Below, one piece after another: positions 30,801 through 47,976 of a stretch of DNA of 64,000 nucleotides. Origin of the DNA: Xestospongia muta (taxonomy: Eukaryota > Porifera > Demospongiae > Haplosclerida > Petrosiidae); the NCBI GenBank assembly GCA_963693285.1, contig OY848917.1, positions 2,916,501 to 2,980,500 of the forward strand. Direction: 5' to 3'. The notes under the pieces were generated by a model. It did no database searches and was not told where the DNA came from. It was given only the letters and a program-made list of their open reading frames with translations. The position numbers and the translations under genes are program-made. Positions within the stretch are counted from its first letter, which is position 1, and every line of letters begins with the position of its first letter.

Positions 30801-33687
30801 ATCCTCCTCCTACATAATGGGCAGTATTGCTATATATAATGGAGTTACTAAATTTAATACAACCATTTCCTAATAAACTAATGTCCACTCCTCCTCCACC
30901 ACCTGTACCATATTGTAGAGCAGTATTGTTGTATATAGCGCAGCTGCTAAACTTGATACTGCCATTTGCTTGTGAATGACTATACACTCCTCCTCCATAT
31001 TGCTGAGCAGTATTGTTGTATATAGTGCAGTTACAAAACTCAATACTACCACTTCCTCCATCTAAATTAATGGTTACTCCTCCTCCATATTGCTGAGCAG
31101 CAATATTGTTGTATATAGTGCAGTTGCTGAACTCAATTCTACCATTTGCATATGAGAAAACATACAATCCTCCTGCATATCTTAGAGCAGTATTGTTGTA
31201 TATAGTACAGTTACCAAATTCAACCCTAACATACTCATATGATTTAAAGTAAACTCCACCTCCATATTTTAGGGCAGTATTCTTGTATATGGTGCAGTTA
31301 CCAAACTCAACATGACTATTGCCATACAATTTAAAGAACATTCCTCCTCCATATTGTAGAGCAGTATTGTTGTATAGGGTACAGCTACCAAATTCAACAC
31401 TACCATTCTCATACAATATAAAGTACACTCCTCCTCCATATCGTAGAGCAGTATTGTTGTATATAGTGCAGTTTCTAAACACAATATTATCATCATCATA
31501 AGACCTAAAGTACACTCCTCCTCCATTTTCTAGAGCAGCATTGTTGTATATAGTGCAGTTACTAAACTCAATACTACCCTTATCAAACGATCTAAAGTAC
31601 ACTCCTCCCCCATATTCTAGAGCAGTATTGTTGTATATAGTGCAGTTACTAAACTCAATACTTCCATTACCATACGATCTAAAGTACACTCCTCCTCCAT
31701 CTTCTAGAGCAGTATTGTTGTATATGGTGCAGTTTCTATAATTAATACTACCATTATTATCGAATTTAACATTCATTCCTCCTCCTAGATATTGAACAGT
31801 ATTGCTGTATATAATGCAATTACAAAACTCAATACTACCATCCGATAAATTAATGTTCACTCCTCCTCCTCCTCCATTATATTGCTGAGCAGTATTGTTG
31901 TATATAGTGCAGTTATTGAACACAATACTACCACTTCCTCCATTAAAATCAATGTCCACTCCTCCTCCATATTGCTGAGCAGTGTTGTTGTTTATGATGC
32001 AGTTGCTGAACTCAATACTACTATAAACATTTGAATAAACATACACGCCTCCTCCATCATATCGCTGAGCAGTGTTGTTGTATATAGTGCAGTTACTAAA
32101 CACAATACTACCACTTTCTCCATTAAAATCAATGTCCACTCCTCCTCCATATCGTTGAGCAGTATTGTTGTATATGATGCAGTTGCTGAACTCAATACTA
32201 CTATAAACATTTGAATAAACATACATGCCTCCTCCATCATATCGCTGAGCAGTGTTGTTGTATATAGTGCAGTTACTAAACACAATACTACCACTTCCTC
32301 TATACAAATAAATTTCCACTCCACCTCCATATTGTTGAGCAGTGTTGTTGTATATAGTACAGTAGCTAAACTCAATACTACCATTTCCTCTGTAAAATTC
32401 AATATCCACTCCTCCACCATATGACTGAGCAGTATTGTTGTATATAGTGCACTTACTGAACACAACACTAATATTCTCATACAATCTAATATATACTCCT
32501 CCACCATATTTTAGAGCAGTATTGTCATATATGATGCATTTACTAAACTCAACACTACCATTCTCATAAAACCTAAAGTACACTCCTCCTCCATGTCGTA
32601 GAGCAGTATTGTTGTATATAGTGCAATTACTAAACACAACACTAGCATTCTCATACGATCTAAAGTACACTCCTCCTCCATATTGTAGAGCAGTATTGTT
32701 GTATATAGTGCAATTACTAAACACAACACTAGCATTCTCATACGATCTAAAGTACACTCCTCCTCCATATTGTAGAGCAGTATTGTTGTATATACTGCAG
32801 TTACTAAACTCAATACTATCATTTCCATAAGATTCAAAGTACACTCCTCCTCCATATTTTAGAGCAGTATTGTTGTATATACAGCAAATATGAAACGTAA
32901 TGTTACTACTTTCTCCATATGAATCAATGTACACTCCTCCAGCAATATTGTGTGAAAACTTGCTTTTTTCAACGATTACCTCAGCTTTATTGAAACTAAG
33001 ATATATGCCATATCTTAAGCCCAGTGTAAAATTTGATTCAAAAATACTAACTCTGAACAGTCTTTTAAGATGGTCATTATAAAGTATTAATACATTGCCT
33101 CTGTAAGGCTTAGCAGCTCCATTATTAGCAAATGAGCAATTGGCAATTAGCACATTAAAAGTGTTGTCAAGAAAGAGTCCATCACCTGAACCATTCTGGA
33201 CTGATACCCATTCTAATGTGACATTATCGACGTTAGCAAAGTATAAGCTAGTATAAAAACTCGGGTTCCAGTTAAATCCACAGTTTTCTATTGTTAATGA
33301 TTTCAATACAACATCTGTGTTACTAGTAAATTGTATACCAGTTCTGTTGTTAACACTACACATTATCACTGAGGTGGATTGCATAACTGTTTCATGAAAC
33401 CCTTGTTCTATATGACCCAGTCCCTGTAGAGTTATATTACTTACACTACTGACATTTAATTTACCTTGTAGAGTATGAGTTCCCTCTAGGAAATAAAAGA
33501 TCGTATCATCAGTGAAGAAAGACGCACAATCAGCAGTATAGTAGGAGAGGCTGTGACAAGGTAAGTCAGTAAGAGGACAAGGTACTCCATAAGGAGCTGC
33601 AGAGACATAATACTCGTAAGCAGTAACATAGCCATTGGAAATATACAGTATAGCAGATGTTATATAGTAGACATGACACCAGCTCAT
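27823..33687 (-). CDS. Giant secreted/membrane protein: signal peptide, 30-coil Pmp-like beta-helix, Cys-rich stalk, 8-9 TM domain
   Basis: Uninterrupted 1954-codon frame. A signal peptide lies at about 1-23 (VYYITSAILYISNGYVTA). Residues about 60-265 are a non-repetitive beta-helix-like start. Residues about 265-1145 contain 30 copies of a repeat of about 29 residues with core FSNCTIYNNTALQYGGGVYF, like the GGxx/FxxN repeats of chlamydial Pmp proteins and parallel beta-helices. Nearly every coil carries an NNT or NCT sequon. Residues about 1145-1480 form a further ectodomain. A Cys-rich stretch follows (SGILCGQCTEGLSL...CGQCT, about 1525-1545), then eight or nine hydrophobic segments from about 1548 to 1880 and a Ser-rich cytoplasmic tail. 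Such proteins are known in sponges and cnidarians without an assigned function. Adhesion or recognition at the cell surface is inference. A truncated copy lies at 24293-25041. Confidence 0.85.
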   Translation of the reverse strand: MSWCHVYYITSAILYISNGYVTAYEYYVSAAPYGVPCPLTDLPCHSLSYYTADCASFFTDDTIFYFLEGTHTLQGKLNVSSVSNITLQGLGHIEQGFHETVMQSTSVIMCSVNNRTGIQFTSNTDVVLKSLTIENCGFNWNPSFYTSLYFANVDNVTLEWVSVQNGSGDGLFLDNTFNVLIANCSFANNGAAKPYRGNVLILYNDHLKRLFRVSIFESNFTLGLRYGIYLSFNKAEVIVEKSKFSHNIAGGVYIDSYGESSNITFHICCIYNNTALKYGGGVYFESYGNDSIEFSNCSIYNNTALQYGGGVYFRSYENASVVFSNCTIYNNTALQYGGGVYFRSYENASVVFSNCTIYNNTALRHGGGVYFRFYENGSVEFSKCIIYDNTALKYGGGVYIRLYENISVVFSKCTIYNNTAQSYGGGVDIEFYRGNGSIEFSYCTIYNNTAQQYGGGVEIYLYRGSGSIVFSNCTIYNNTAQRYDGGGMYVYSNVYSSIEFSNCIIYNNTAQRYGGGVDIDFNGESGSIVFSNCTIYNNTAQRYDGGGVYVYSNVYSSIEFSNCIINNNTAQQYGGGVDIDFNGGSGSIVFNNCTIYNNTAQQYNGGGGGVNINLSDGSIEFCNCIIYSNTVQYLGGGMNVKFDNNGSINYRNCTIYNNTALEDGGGVYFRSYGNGSIEFSNCTIYNNTALEYGGGVYFRSFDKGSIEFSNCTIYNNAALENGGGVYFRSYDDDNIVFRNCTIYNNTALRYGGGVYFILYENGSVEFGSCTLYNNTALQYGGGMFFKLYGNSHVEFGNCTIYKNTALKYGGGVYFKSYEYVRVEFGNCTIYNNTALRYAGGLYVFSYANGRIEFSNCTIYNNIAAQQYGGGVTINLDGGSGSIEFCNCTIYNNTAQQYGGGVYSHSQANGSIKFSSCAIYNNTALQYGTGGGGGVDISLLGNGCIKFSNSIIYSNTAHYVGGGLKIDLDENGSIELSNCTIYHNTAQLYGGGVYFRSHGNNSVEFSNCTIYNNIVQQHGGGGGMEINLSGGGNIEFCNCIIYNNTAQYVGGGVNIDFYEGGGSIEFNNCTICNNIAQYDGGGVYIDLYEGGGSIEFSTCTIYNNTVPFDGGGVYIDLYKGGGSIEFSNCTIHNNVAFLGSGMFLRALQVNSSSSVFLKNVLFHFNKVTNRLYIYRKVYQSAVVLFNIDNITFDQIEVSNHNTTGLLGFNSQLTFNGHNTFINNSGIYGGGIALYEFSQLLLSWQANVSFVNNHASESGGGIFVSQILGVDNSTDCSFNVIPYYNASSVLYFVNNTADISGDVLYGGVTGDCSNKFNFELLFHYPQQTGLSVVSSDPIQVCFCESKRQNCSITNIDITLVPGIDVSVSLATVGFKDGLTEGVINLTSSHSSFTVQTRLNANCTNVVFTLKTNLSLNTEQVFPKLQNSINKHLPAKVIEVTIESCPIGFPLVNDTCVCSPKLNTSLITCDINTQNITRIGDMWIGYQKYSECLIVHPKCPFDYCNNGKIDIKVTSPNPQCLHKRSGILCGQCTEGLSLMLGSNQCGQCTNDYLALIIPFAVAGIALVAFVIVLNLTVSVGTINGLIFYCNVVKIYETTFFPNGTIPILSQFISWINLDLGIETCFFDAMNSCGKAWLQFIFPAYIWFILILIIILSQYSSKVVQFVGRQAIPVLATMILLSYTKLIRTVFHVLNYTNIQCNSDTLVRWTVDANVQYMRGCHLPLFLFSLVVLILLIVPYTLYLLTIPLFEGPLSNYMRCCQKLSAYMKPFFDAYGGPYKDRYRFWTGFLLLVRVVLALVVSIDAEATVPLDVLTPLLIVIIFKYLSLRGIYQQFSLVCLEVSFIFNLVLMGYVNVQTSEKSKRLLWSVVLVSVGFVEFCGIIFYHVWDRLLKSRLQQPITKVKEIFKPPSPPVTNNLEVPLMSSDDVVCKTSSVSVVTLEMRRESLLFNDDYRASAL
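30250..32900 (-). repeat. Coding tandem repeat of about 87-93 bp, 30 units (beta-helix coils)
   Basis: Each unit encodes one coil; on the plus strand it appears as recurring blocks such as AGAGCAGTATTGTTGTATAT and ACTCCTCCTCCATAT. A higher-order duplication is visible: the two-coil block at about 32000-32155 is almost repeated at about 32180-32330, coding coils 8-9 and 10-11. Several neighbouring units around 32590-32790 are also virtually identical. Repeat number is therefore likely to vary between alleles. Confidence 0.9.
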
Positions 33688-34552
33688 GATAGGAGCGGGT
33701 TCAACAATATATACAGCATAAATGAAATGTCGTTTGCGTCAAAACTCGCCTTCTGGGAGATTTTGTTTCTTCTAAAGATTTTCACAAGAACTAAACGAAT
33801 GTTCAGTAAATGTCAATGATGCCCAAACATTAAATATCGACAAAAAACGTCGATGTTTATTTAAACCACGCATCCTTCGTAAAACGACAAGAGGAGTTGA
33901 TATTTTCGAAAAATGACACATATTTACAAAACATAAGCTATTCTCTTAAAGGTTAGAACCATACATTGTGATGGAATATTCATATTGTGTCTTTGTTTCT
34001 TTAATAAGTACTATTTTACGAACGTGGCAGCAGTTTCCATTTGTTGGTACTTTTAATTTACAGACTCTAGTCAAATAATGTCTGGTACATTTTCCTACAT
34101 CTGACCACGTGAGATTAAATTTCCGCTTGCTTATTTCCTATTTGTGATATTTTATTCATCACTAGTTCATATCCAATTTTATCTAGCTCTACAGTCTGAT
34201 TCAGTGCTGTCCACATTTGAAGAGGCATTAATGCAATCATTCAAAGTTGGACATTCCATATCTACCAAAATTAAACCTTTCTATGTACCATTTCACACAA
34301 GAATCGGGAGAAATATTCAAATTCTTTCATTCTAATAATCATCTTGTTACAGTTATATATGCATATTGATGTTATTTGGGTTTAAAAATAGTGTCAGTTA
34401 AAACTTTAATCAACAGATTTGTTGTTGTATTCGTGTATATTGCTTCTGTCAAGAATATACTACACAGACACTGATATGACATTTAAAATTAACAGTGTAG
34501 ATATTACACCCACTTCTAATCATGTACAATATTGTTGATAGTGATCATTTCG
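33688..34552. other. Upstream region of the beta-helix gene, no gene seen
   Basis: Unique AT-rich sequence within the window. It should contain the minus-strand promoter of the beta-helix gene, but no clear core element stands out. The short open frame at 34144-34335 is not supported. Confidence 0.5.
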
Positions 34553-35535
34553 AAAGTTTGTTTTATGTCATGTGTTAGTTGTGATAAGCAGTCACATGGT
34601 TAGTAAGGTAAGAGGTGACATGTAAGTATTTTAGCCTCGTACCCAGGCGCTCTAGTAGAGTTTAGCCTGGGTACGAGGCTAGTAAGTATTTTTGATTGAC
34701 ATCTGATCTGTCACTAGATGTAAATAAACATTAACTGTTTGTTATAATAGAAAAGATAACTTTTCTTAAGTTATAATACACAATTAATGAATGTAATTCC
34801 AACAAAGCATATAATTGATATGTGCTGTCATAATGACATCTGGGATCACATGTCCTATTGAGGTGGAGTAATTAACAATTATCACATTTTGGATCAGTGA
34901 TGTAGGTGTGGATTTTAGTAAATAAGGTTGCAATAATTGTCACCAATTAAAATATAGCATATTAATGAAACAACCATATTTGGAGATAGTGTCATATCTC
35001 AAGTTTTAAGGTGATAATGTCATAAGCTATGGTTTCTAAGCAGCAAACTCAGTGTTTTCTTTGCTATACAGAAGCTAATATGCAGTGCCAAATATCACTG
35101 ACAAGTAATTTCATTTTAATTATCTATTCTTTACGTTACTGAACATGACACATTTTGATGTTATTTTCCTACTAGAGGTAGTAGACAATAGATGAAAAAT
35201 TTATCGCTGTATAACATCCTCTCTTTATTATGCTACTGGTGCTCATCACTGGAGGACTGGAGTTGCTAAATTTTGTCATGTGAAATCGATATGATTTGAG
35301 ATCCATGCACGAGTAAAAAAAATTTTCACTGATACATTCACATTCCATTTGTTGACACACAACATCATTAACACCAGTTAGGACAACAAACCTTATGTGG
35401 AGGTGACATATTTACCTAGAGACATGTTAATAAGTGCATGTACAATATATAATACTGCCTGTAGGTGCTGCTAGTCTCCTAAGGGTTTTAAAGATCAATA
35501 CTTACTAAGTGTACTACTTGAAACATTACCTTACA
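34553..35535. other. Upstream region of receptor B3, duplicate of 25042-26028
   Basis: Near-identical to the upstream region of receptor B2, with scattered substitutions and small indels. The match includes the hairpin element. No gene is seen. Confidence 0.7.
34632..34681. mobile_element. 50-bp foldback element, second copy
   Basis: Same 17-bp inverted arms and the same GTAAGTATTT flanking repeats (34622-34631 and 34682-34691) as at 25123; only a loop base differs. It lies inside the duplicated block, so both copies descend from one insertion. Confidence 0.75.
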
Positions 35536-36678
35536 ATGGAGAGTCAAGACACTAATATTACAGATAGAGGATTTATCAACTTCAATATCTCTTCTACAAT
35601 CAATGGGCCTGCTCTGGCTGTTGCTTTGAGTATTGAGATGATGCTTGGAATTATCACTAACTTCTTTATCATAATTGCCAGTTTCTGGCATGCTAAAACT
35701 TTGAAAACATCATCTACAATTTTCCTACTCTTCTTAGCTGTGGCTAATCTATTCTGTTGTGTTGCATATATGCCATTTCAGATCATCACTGCAGCAGTCC
35801 AAGAGTGGATTTTTGGGGATACTGTAGAAGTACGTGAAGGAATGTGTCTGTTTGTAGGGTACATCTTGTCATTCTCATTAATAATTACGTACTATATATT
35901 AGGGGCTATTTCATTTGATCGATTCCTCCTGATTGTCAAACCAATCACACATCGTACTATAATGAAACCCTCTGTTGTACTTATTATTTCCACAACAATT
36001 GTAGCGTTTGTTGCATTATATGCAGCATTACCATTGTTTGGTGTTGGAGTTATCATATTCTTGCCTGCTGTGTTCACATGTACTGCTGGATGGGCAAGAA
36101 GAAATCCCGCATTTTTTTTCACTAGTCTCATAGTAGCTGCTATTCCAGTTGTAACTATTATTATTACAAGTGTTTGGACATTCATCTTCACAAGAACCTT
36201 TATCAAGTCTGACCATCAACGACGAATGCAGTCAATCAGGACAACAGATAGACAAGAACATCAAAAGAATATATATAACAAACGCATAAAAAAGTTATTT
36301 GGGGTTTTTGGAATGCTACTCATTGTTAACACTATCTCAATTCTACCATTTATTGCAATTGGAATAGCTGGAAATCTAGTTGGTTTTCGTACAATACCTG
36401 ATCCAATTTATGGAATAGTTATGTTTGTTTTCTTTCTTAACAACATAGCAAATGCAATAGTACAATGTTACTTCAGACCTGAATTGAAGAAGACACTACT
36501 TTCTTTTGTCAAAAAGATGAAGATGATATGTAGATGTGACAAGATTGTCTGTAAAAGTCAAAATAAAAAGAAAAAATATTCCCCAGATGATCCTAGTAAT
36601 TATAGATCCAATTCTGTCAGTAATGTGGATACAAGTCAAAAGACTGTAGAGACAATCAATATTGAATATGAGTATTGA
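35536..36678 (+). CDS. Rhodopsin-like 7TM receptor B3, intact
   Basis: Single-exon 380-residue receptor starting MESQDTNITDRG; ATG 35536 is chosen over the upstream in-frame GTG at 35509 by alignment with the paralogues. Sequons at the N-terminus, TM2 LAVANL, Cys in REGMCLFVGY, DRF, a loop-2 Cys in VFTCTAGW, and TM6 SILP are present. TM7 reads NAIVQCYF, so the NP of its neighbours B1, B2 and B4 has become NA, as in array A. The N-terminal quarter is nearly identical to B2; the rest diverges strongly. The tail is basic, then Ser/Asn-rich, ending in EYEY. Confidence 0.9.
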   Translation: MESQDTNITDRGFINFNISSTINGPALAVALSIEMMLGIITNFFIIIASFWHAKTLKTSSTIFLLFLAVANLFCCVAYMPFQIITAAVQEWIFGDTVEVREGMCLFVGYILSFSLIITYYILGAISFDRFLLIVKPITHRTIMKPSVVLIISTTIVAFVALYAALPLFGVGVIIFLPAVFTCTAGWARRNPAFFFTSLIVAAIPVVTIIITSVWTFIFTRTFIKSDHQRRMQSIRTTDRQEHQKNIYNKRIKKLFGVFGMLLIVNTISILPFIAIGIAGNLVGFRTIPDPIYGIVMFVFFLNNIANAIVQCYFRPELKKTLLSFVKKMKMICRCDKIVCKSQNKKKKYSPDDPSNYRSNSVSNVDTSQKTVETINIEYEY

Positions 36679-37073
36679 GATCACATACTTTGCTAGAAAA
36701 TAATGTGATGTTAATACTTGTAAATCATAATGATATATTATTGCTCATAAGTTATGCCATATATTTTATCTTTTAGTAATGGATGCATAGCTTTAATTAT
36801 AGGAATATCAATTGTTATAACCACATTTATACTTTGATTCCAAACTTATTGTTAATATGAGTTTTGTTCATGTTGCCATTGAAATTAAATATCACTAAAC
36901 AATTTATATACATGTTAATTACATTCTTTAAGTCTTAACACCAATTGATAACTACTTATATATGGAAGGTGAAATAATTGTTAGTACAATTACAGTTTGA
37001 CTATTATAAGGTGTTATTTGTTAAGAGGCTTTTAAACTTAATGCTCTAATAACTTTTACAAAGCTTTATTACA
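36679..37073. other. Short spacer between receptors B3 and B4
   Basis: 395 bases with no open frame of note. Its shortness suggests B4 has a compact promoter; no motif could be singled out. Confidence 0.5.
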
Positions 37074-38174
37074 ATGGTGAGTCAAGACAGCAACTACACA
37101 GATGAAGGATTTATCAACTTCAATATATCTTCCACCAATAATGGGCCAGCTTTGGCTGCAGCACTAGTTATAGAGATGATACTGGGAATTACCACTAATT
37201 TGTTCATTATAATAGCCAGTTGTGTCCATACTAAGACATTAAAGAAATCATCCACTATGTTACTTCTCTTCTTGGCAATAGTAAATCTGTTTTTCTGCAT
37301 TGTATATATGCCATTTCAGATTATCACTGCAGCAGTCCATGAATGGATATTTGGAAATACCATAGAAGTACGTGAAGGAATGTGTGTGTTTGTAGGGTAC
37401 ATCTTGTCATTCTCAATAATGATTATGTACTATGCACTAGGAGTTATTTCATTCGATCGTTTCCTCATGATTGTCAAACCAATCACACATCGTACCGTCA
37501 TGACACCTTTTGTTGTAATTGTTATTATTATAGCGATTTCAGGTTTGATCGCCTTGTATGCAGCATTACCTTTGTTTGGTGTTGGTGTTATCACATTCTT
37601 GCCTAAACTATTTACATGTAGTGTTTCATTTGAGAAAAGAAGCGTAATTTATGTAATTGTCAATGTTATTGTTGCTCCTATTCCAATTATAACTATTATT
37701 GTTACAAGTGGTTGGACGTTCTTATTCACTAGAAACTTTATCAAGTCTGACTACCAACGGCAAATGCAGTCAATCAAAAACAAAGATGCAGAGGACTATC
37801 AAAGAAATATATACAACAAACGACTTACAAAGTTAATTGGGGTTTTTGGAATGTTACTTATCGTTAACGCTATCTCAATTGTTCCAATGGTAACAATTGG
37901 AATAGTTGTAAAGTTTGTTGGTTTTCACACCATTCCTGATCCAATTTATGGAATAGTTTTAATTGTCTTTTTTCTCAACAATATTGTTAACCCAATAATA
38001 CAATGTTACTTCAGACCTGAACTGAAAAAGATGCTGACTGATTTTGTCAAATATATTATTAATGCATGTAAATGTGACAAACTTGTCTGGAGAAGACAAA
38101 ACAAAGAGGAAATAGATATAACAGATGATCCCAGTATTCCTGATTCTAGTAGTAATGAGGTTGATTGTAATTGA
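37074..38174 (+). CDS. Rhodopsin-like 7TM receptor B4, intact
   Basis: Single-exon 366-residue receptor starting MVSQDSNYTDEG, with sequons NYT and NIS. TM2 has LAIVNL (Asn at 2.50), TM3 has Cys in REGMCVFVGY and ends in DRF, loop 2 has Cys in LFTCSVSF, TM6 has SIVP and TM7 has NPIIQCYF. It is the most divergent of the four B genes and lies last in the array, converging on the isomerase gene. An AATAAA polyadenylation signal at 38310-38315 is about 135 bases past the stop. Confidence 0.9.
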   Translation: MVSQDSNYTDEGFINFNISSTNNGPALAAALVIEMILGITTNLFIIIASCVHTKTLKKSSTMLLLFLAIVNLFFCIVYMPFQIITAAVHEWIFGNTIEVREGMCVFVGYILSFSIMIMYYALGVISFDRFLMIVKPITHRTVMTPFVVIVIIIAISGLIALYAALPLFGVGVITFLPKLFTCSVSFEKRSVIYVIVNVIVAPIPIITIIVTSGWTFLFTRNFIKSDYQRQMQSIKNKDAEDYQRNIYNKRLTKLIGVFGMLLIVNAISIVPMVTIGIVVKFVGFHTIPDPIYGIVLIVFFLNNIVNPIIQCYFRPELKKMLTDFVKYIINACKCDKLVWRRQNKEEIDITDDPSIPDSSSNEVDCN

Positions 38175-38762
38175 CAAGACAGCAAGACAGTGACAACTAG
38201 TTTTGAAATTAACGATTAAACTAATTTAATATTATTTCACATAATCTGATAATTATTAAATACACAATTAAAATGACTAGTTTTCTGTAAAATGTGATAG
38301 AATGTTTTAAATAAACAAAAAAATGACATTCTTTATTATGGAAATATATTTTGATAACTCTCCCACTAGAGTTGAATTTACTATTTTTGGCTGAGAAAAA
38401 TGGATTGTCCTTTCATGTGGTTATATTTACTCATTAACACATTGCGCAGCAAATTAGCAATATTATTTTCAATCACAGGTGTAAAGGTATTTATTTATAA
38501 TCTGTTAGTATTATATTAGAATGCAAACATACCATATTGTACACAAATAAATAATGATTCCTTATTCATCTAACTTACAACTTTCATGTTGGTAAATAAT
38601 TAATGTCCTGACCAAGCCTACTTTTAAACCACTGCACTTTTGTTCTTTTAATTATTAAAATAAAAAATGACTCCAGTCAACTACTCAATATACATGTAAT
38701 ATAGGTTAAAATGCTAAAAATGATCTAAAACAGCGTCCAAGTCACATAATTGTAGCACATGT
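38175..38762. other. Convergent 3' region between receptor B4 and glucose-6-phosphate isomerase
   Basis: AT-rich, with an AATAAA for the plus-strand gene at 38310-38315 and a TTTATT (AATAAA on the minus strand) at 38762-38767 overlapping the isomerase stop. No gene is seen. Confidence 0.5.
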
Positions 38763-47662
<8,900 letters not shown>

Positions 47663-47976
47663 GATGATCCAACAGCCCTGAACAAGCACCTGCTTAGACT
47701 GTCAGGAAGAGGTGTGGTCTTTTAGTCCTAATCTTACCAAATACTTGCATAATTAATATCTATCTACCTAACTCTCTAATAACCCCTCGGGGACAATTTC
47801 ATGATTGAGTGTGTAAGAAGCTTAATTAAGTCACAATTTATTCATAGATGGTATAGCTAAGTAATTATACAATCTATGTTTATATAGAGGATTGTATAGA
47901 TTACTTAATAATTCAGCCACACCCATTTCAGGAAAGTTCTAACAATTAATTTTAATTGCACTCTCATTAACAGACA
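47663..47976. promoter_or_regulatory. Bidirectional promoter region, GPI / acyltransferase 1
   Basis: Only 314 bases separate the divergent start codons of GPI (minus) and the first acyltransferase gene (plus). Both promoters must lie here or inside 5' untranslated exons. Most of the segment was copied with the acyltransferase gene to about 50960-51200. No definite TATA box is visible; TATATAGAGG at 47880 is a weak candidate. Confidence 0.5.

Noticed and set aside
30219..32855. Many overlapping open frames on both strands within the beta-helix gene
   Set aside because: They are alternate frames of an about 90-bp coding repeat without stops; only the 1954-codon frame has a signal peptide, domains and a proper end.
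28557..33687. Bacterial contamination or a Chlamydia-like Pmp gene
   Set aside because: The C-terminal multi-TM domain in place of an autotransporter barrel, the AT-rich metazoan surroundings and the shared segmental duplications with receptor genes argue for a resident animal gene.
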